Shown here: positions 62,166 to 64,000 of the stretch, piece by piece
Layout: each line of letters starts with the position of its first letter
Position numbering within the stretch: position 1 is the stretch's first letter
Origin: Litorimonas sp964352855
Lineage (GTDB): Bacteria; Pseudomonadota; Alphaproteobacteria; Caulobacterales; Maricaulaceae
Reading direction: 5' to 3'
NCBI GenBank assembly: GCA_964352855.1
Contig: CAYGTR010000011.1
Location: 14,839-78,838, forward strand
DNA length: 64,000 nucleotides
Notes under the pieces: generated by a model
Seen by the model: only the letters and a program-made list of their open reading frames with translations
What the model was told of the DNA's origin: nothing
Database searches by the model: none
Made by a program: the position numbers and the translations under genes

Positions 62166-63018
62166 GCGCTTTAATCACCGTCGCTAACGCGACACCTGTT
62201 AGTATGATGAGCGTTGCGGCTGAGAACCGCAGTGTCAGCGGTTCACCCACGAATAAGACACCCCCAATGGCCGCAATGGCCGGAACAGAGAGTTGAGCGA
62301 TACCGGCTTTCGTAACGGATATATGCTTCAAGACAGCATACCATAAAGCGTAGCCCAAGCCCGATGTGATTGCACCCGACGTAATCGCCAATCCCCACCC
62401 CTTATAGGAGGGAGCAGCCTCAGGCATGAAGAATAAAACAGGCAAGCTCAATACGATGATGATTGCACTCGCCCGCAGAAAATTCCCGGCTGTTTGACGT
62501 GTTGGATTTCCGATGGTTTTCCCTAAAATAGAATACGCACCCCACCCTAACCCGGCAATCGTCATGAGAACCGCCCCCAAAAGAGAGGGGGCTTCTAGCC
62601 CTGGACTCAATAAATAGATCAATCCGGCCACCGCCATGATAAAGCCGAGCCATTGTATCATATTCAACCGCTCTCCCTTGAAAAAGCCCCAGCTAAGCAT
62701 GGTGAGTTGAACAATCGCAAAAAGGATCAGAGCCCCCGTGCCTGTTGCCAATAATAGGTAAGCAAAGCTGAAAAAGACAGCATAGGCCAGAAGCGCTGAA
62801 GCCCCGCGCCAACTCCCCTCAACTAAATTTTGCTTAAAGCTATGTCTGGCCCCAACAATAAGAATGAGCATTAGGGCGCCAGATAGCAAACGAATGGACA
62901 CAAAACTCCAAGCGCAGATTTCATTCTCGATAAGGGCTAAACGTGTCAGGACTGAATTTGCGGCAAAAGCCATCAGCGTTAAAACGGTGAGACTGAAAAT
63001 TGTCAGCGGGCGGGACAT
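62149..63018 (-). CDS. EamA/DMT-family transporter
   Basis: This 289-residue protein has ten membrane helices in two EamA repeats. The first contains VLTRLALIENEICAWSFVSIRLLSGALML; the second contains LGWGAYSILGKTIGNPTRQTAGNF and a C-terminal block VAGLIYLL-like, then GVLFVGEPLTLRFSAATLIILTGVAL. It exports or imports small metabolites or amino acids; the substrate is not readable. It converges with the flavoprotein gene. Confidence 0.9.
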   Translation of the reverse strand: MSRPLTIFSLTVLTLMAFAANSVLTRLALIENEICAWSFVSIRLLSGALMLILIVGARHSFKQNLVEGSWRGASALLAYAVFFSFAYLLLATGTGALILFAIVQLTMLSWGFFKGERLNMIQWLGFIMAVAGLIYLLSPGLEAPSLLGAVLMTIAGLGWGAYSILGKTIGNPTRQTAGNFLRASAIIIVLSLPVLFFMPEAAPSYKGWGLAITSGAITSGLGYALWYAVLKHISVTKAGIAQLSVPAIAAIGGVLFVGEPLTLRFSAATLIILTGVALATVIKAPKAQP

Positions 63019-63074
63019 GATCAGGCCCTAGCAGAGCCACCTACCGGAAGCCCATCACTTTATTGGGAAGCGCC

Positions 63075-63884
63075 TTATTCGGAAAACGCTAAAATACGGC
63101 GGGCCGCTTTCACCATCGGTTCTTCAATCATTTTGCCATCGAGCACAGCCACATTGCCTTTAGCCTCCTCAAAGGCCGCCATAAGACGTTTTGCATGATC
63201 ACGCTCTGCTTTCGACGGGCACAGCGTTTTATGAATAACCTCGATTTGGGCCGGATGAATGGCACTCCGCGCAAAGATACCAATATTCCTGGCCTTGAGG
63301 GTTGTCACCTCGCAATCTTCCAGATTACGGATATCCGTGTGCGGGGTATCAAAGAGTGTAACGTTATGCGCAGCTGCCTGTGCCACCAATTTTGAGCGGG
63401 CAAAAAGATGTGTTTCCCAAGACAAGTCACATCCCACATCACCCGCATAATCAATCGCACCATAGATGGAGAGTTTGACACGCGGTTGCTTGTAAATTTT
63501 GTGGCAATTCACAAGCCCTCTGGCGGTTTCGATAATCGCAAAAAAATCGCCCAGGCGATCCGGCAAAACATCATTGAGACGTTTCACCTGATCGGCTGAA
63601 TCCAATTTGGGTATCATGACGAAAGGCAGAGTGAAATCTGTCGCCATCAGGGCAGAGATGTCATCTTGGCCGAATTGTGTATCGACAGGATTTATGCGTA
63701 TCCCGACATGTTTATGCGATGTCTGCGAAAGCCATTCCAATGTTGTTGTGCGCGCCGTTTCTTTTTCTGACAGACCCACGGCATCTTCGAGATCGATACA
63801 GACCAGATCGGCCTCCGTCTGACAGGCTTTTTCGAACCTATCAGGACGATTACCCGGAACAAAGAGTTGGGAGCGAAACGCCAT
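63075..63884 (-). CDS. CoA ester lyase / citrate lyase beta-like (HpcH/HpaI) protein
   Basis: This 269-residue protein is in the HpcH/HpaI aldolase/citrate-lyase-beta family. The start MAFRSQLFVPGNRPDRFEKACQTEAD and DLVCIDLEDAVGLSEKE give the metal-binding Glu/Asp region. MIPKLDSADQV and FAIIETARGLVN are further blocks, and the C-terminal ARSAIHPAQIEVI is diagnostic. It probably cleaves or makes a malyl- or citramalyl-CoA-type ester. It lies directly downstream of a thiolase gene (zero gap), fitting a CoA-thioester pathway. Confidence 0.88.
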   Translation of the reverse strand: MAFRSQLFVPGNRPDRFEKACQTEADLVCIDLEDAVGLSEKETARTTTLEWLSQTSHKHVGIRINPVDTQFGQDDISALMATDFTLPFVMIPKLDSADQVKRLNDVLPDRLGDFFAIIETARGLVNCHKIYKQPRVKLSIYGAIDYAGDVGCDLSWETHLFARSKLVAQAAAHNVTLFDTPHTDIRNLEDCEVTTLKARNIGIFARSAIHPAQIEVIHKTLCPSKAERDHAKRLMAAFEEAKGNVAVLDGKMIEEPMVKAARRILAFSE

Positions 63885-64000
63885 TTAGGCGCGCTTCAGA
63901 CAAATGGCGGTCGCTTCGCCGCCACCGATACAAAGCGAGGCGACGCCTGTTTTCGCATCACGCTTTTCCATTTCAGCAATCAGTGTCGCCATGATCCGCG
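63885..64000 (-). CDS. Partial thiolase (acetyl-CoA acetyltransferase), C-terminal end
   Basis: Only the last 37 residues are in the window: RIMATLIAEMEKRDAKTGVA, then SLCIGGGEATAICLKRA and a TAA. The CIGGGEATA block is the C-terminal thiolase motif (C-x-G-G-G). The stop abuts the next gene's ATG, so the two are cotranscribed. The rest of the gene lies beyond the right edge. Confidence 0.85.
   Translation of the reverse strand, partial: RIMATLIAEMEKRDAKTGVASLCIGGGEATAICLKRA

Overview
The window reads as ordinary chromosome of a moderate-GC alphaproteobacterium, most like the marine, stalked or budding Hyphomonadales/Maricaulales group. This rests on gene content (a DUF2093 protein, an alphaproteobacterial-type DnaX with a reduced zinc module, the SRP RNA immediately upstream of dnaX, a Caulobacter-style cpa/tad pilus cluster), not on a database search. 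No rRNA, tRNA, CRISPR array, insertion sequence, phage or integrase was seen. Genes are densely packed, with many 1-20 bp overlaps.

Layout. 1-5.6 kb: a partial membrane protein, a DUF6194 protein, rmuC, and a small regulon in which a TetR-type repressor faces two exported DM13 proteins and a DoxX protein. Two matching palindromes lie in the shared control region. 5.0-11.5 kb (minus strand): the SRP RNA, then dnaX, ybaB, a sugar-isomerase-like lipoprotein, gamma-glutamyltransferase, recR and a DUF6498 membrane protein. 11.6-14.8 kb: two outer-membrane beta-barrels, NADH pyrophosphatase NudC and a lipoprotein. 14.8-20.4 kb (minus): ptsP, rimM, metK and ahcY. 20.5-27.6 kb: membrane proteins, phosphomannomutase, a MazG-like protein, PhoD phosphatase, a sterol-desaturase-type hydroxylase and galU. 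27.6-32.5 kb: an NTF2-like lipoprotein with an esterase-fold protein lacking its catalytic residues, divergent from a PadR regulator/membrane protein pair, followed by an S46 dipeptidyl-peptidase. 32.7-35.5 kb (minus): a membrane-anchored LuxR-type regulator, a DUF4199 protein, three VOC-fold proteins and a DUF6265 lipoprotein.

35.8-43.9 kb (plus): a Tad/Flp pilus assembly operon (cpaB, cpaC, a small lipoprotein, cpaE, cpaF, tadB, tadC and a TPR protein). Pilin, prepilin peptidase and TadE/F genes are absent from the window. 44.0-48.6 kb: a tyrosine-phosphatase-like protein, then an envelope-lipid operon (DUF374 acyltransferase, waaA, lpxK, LpxL-type acyltransferase). 48.6-51.6 kb (minus): chorismate mutase, an M23 peptidase, a DUF2093 protein and xseA. 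51.7-64 kb: purD, an orphan small gene, an exported amidohydrolase, photolyase, lolA with a striking leader hairpin, a small basic protein, adenosine kinase, an ATP-grasp protein, an exported DUF2341/CCXG-type protein, a flavoprotein, an EamA transporter, a citrate-lyase-beta-like protein and the end of a thiolase.

Connections across the window: MetK, AhcY and adenosine kinase are three steps of S-adenosylmethionine turnover. WaaA, LpxK, the LpxL-type enzyme and LolA serve the outer membrane. I found no clear previously undescribed defence or mobile system. The best leads are the TetR/DM13/DoxX regulon, the PadR-linked pseudo-esterase locus, the membrane-anchored LuxR/VOC operon, the exported CCXG-type protein and the lolA leader hairpin.
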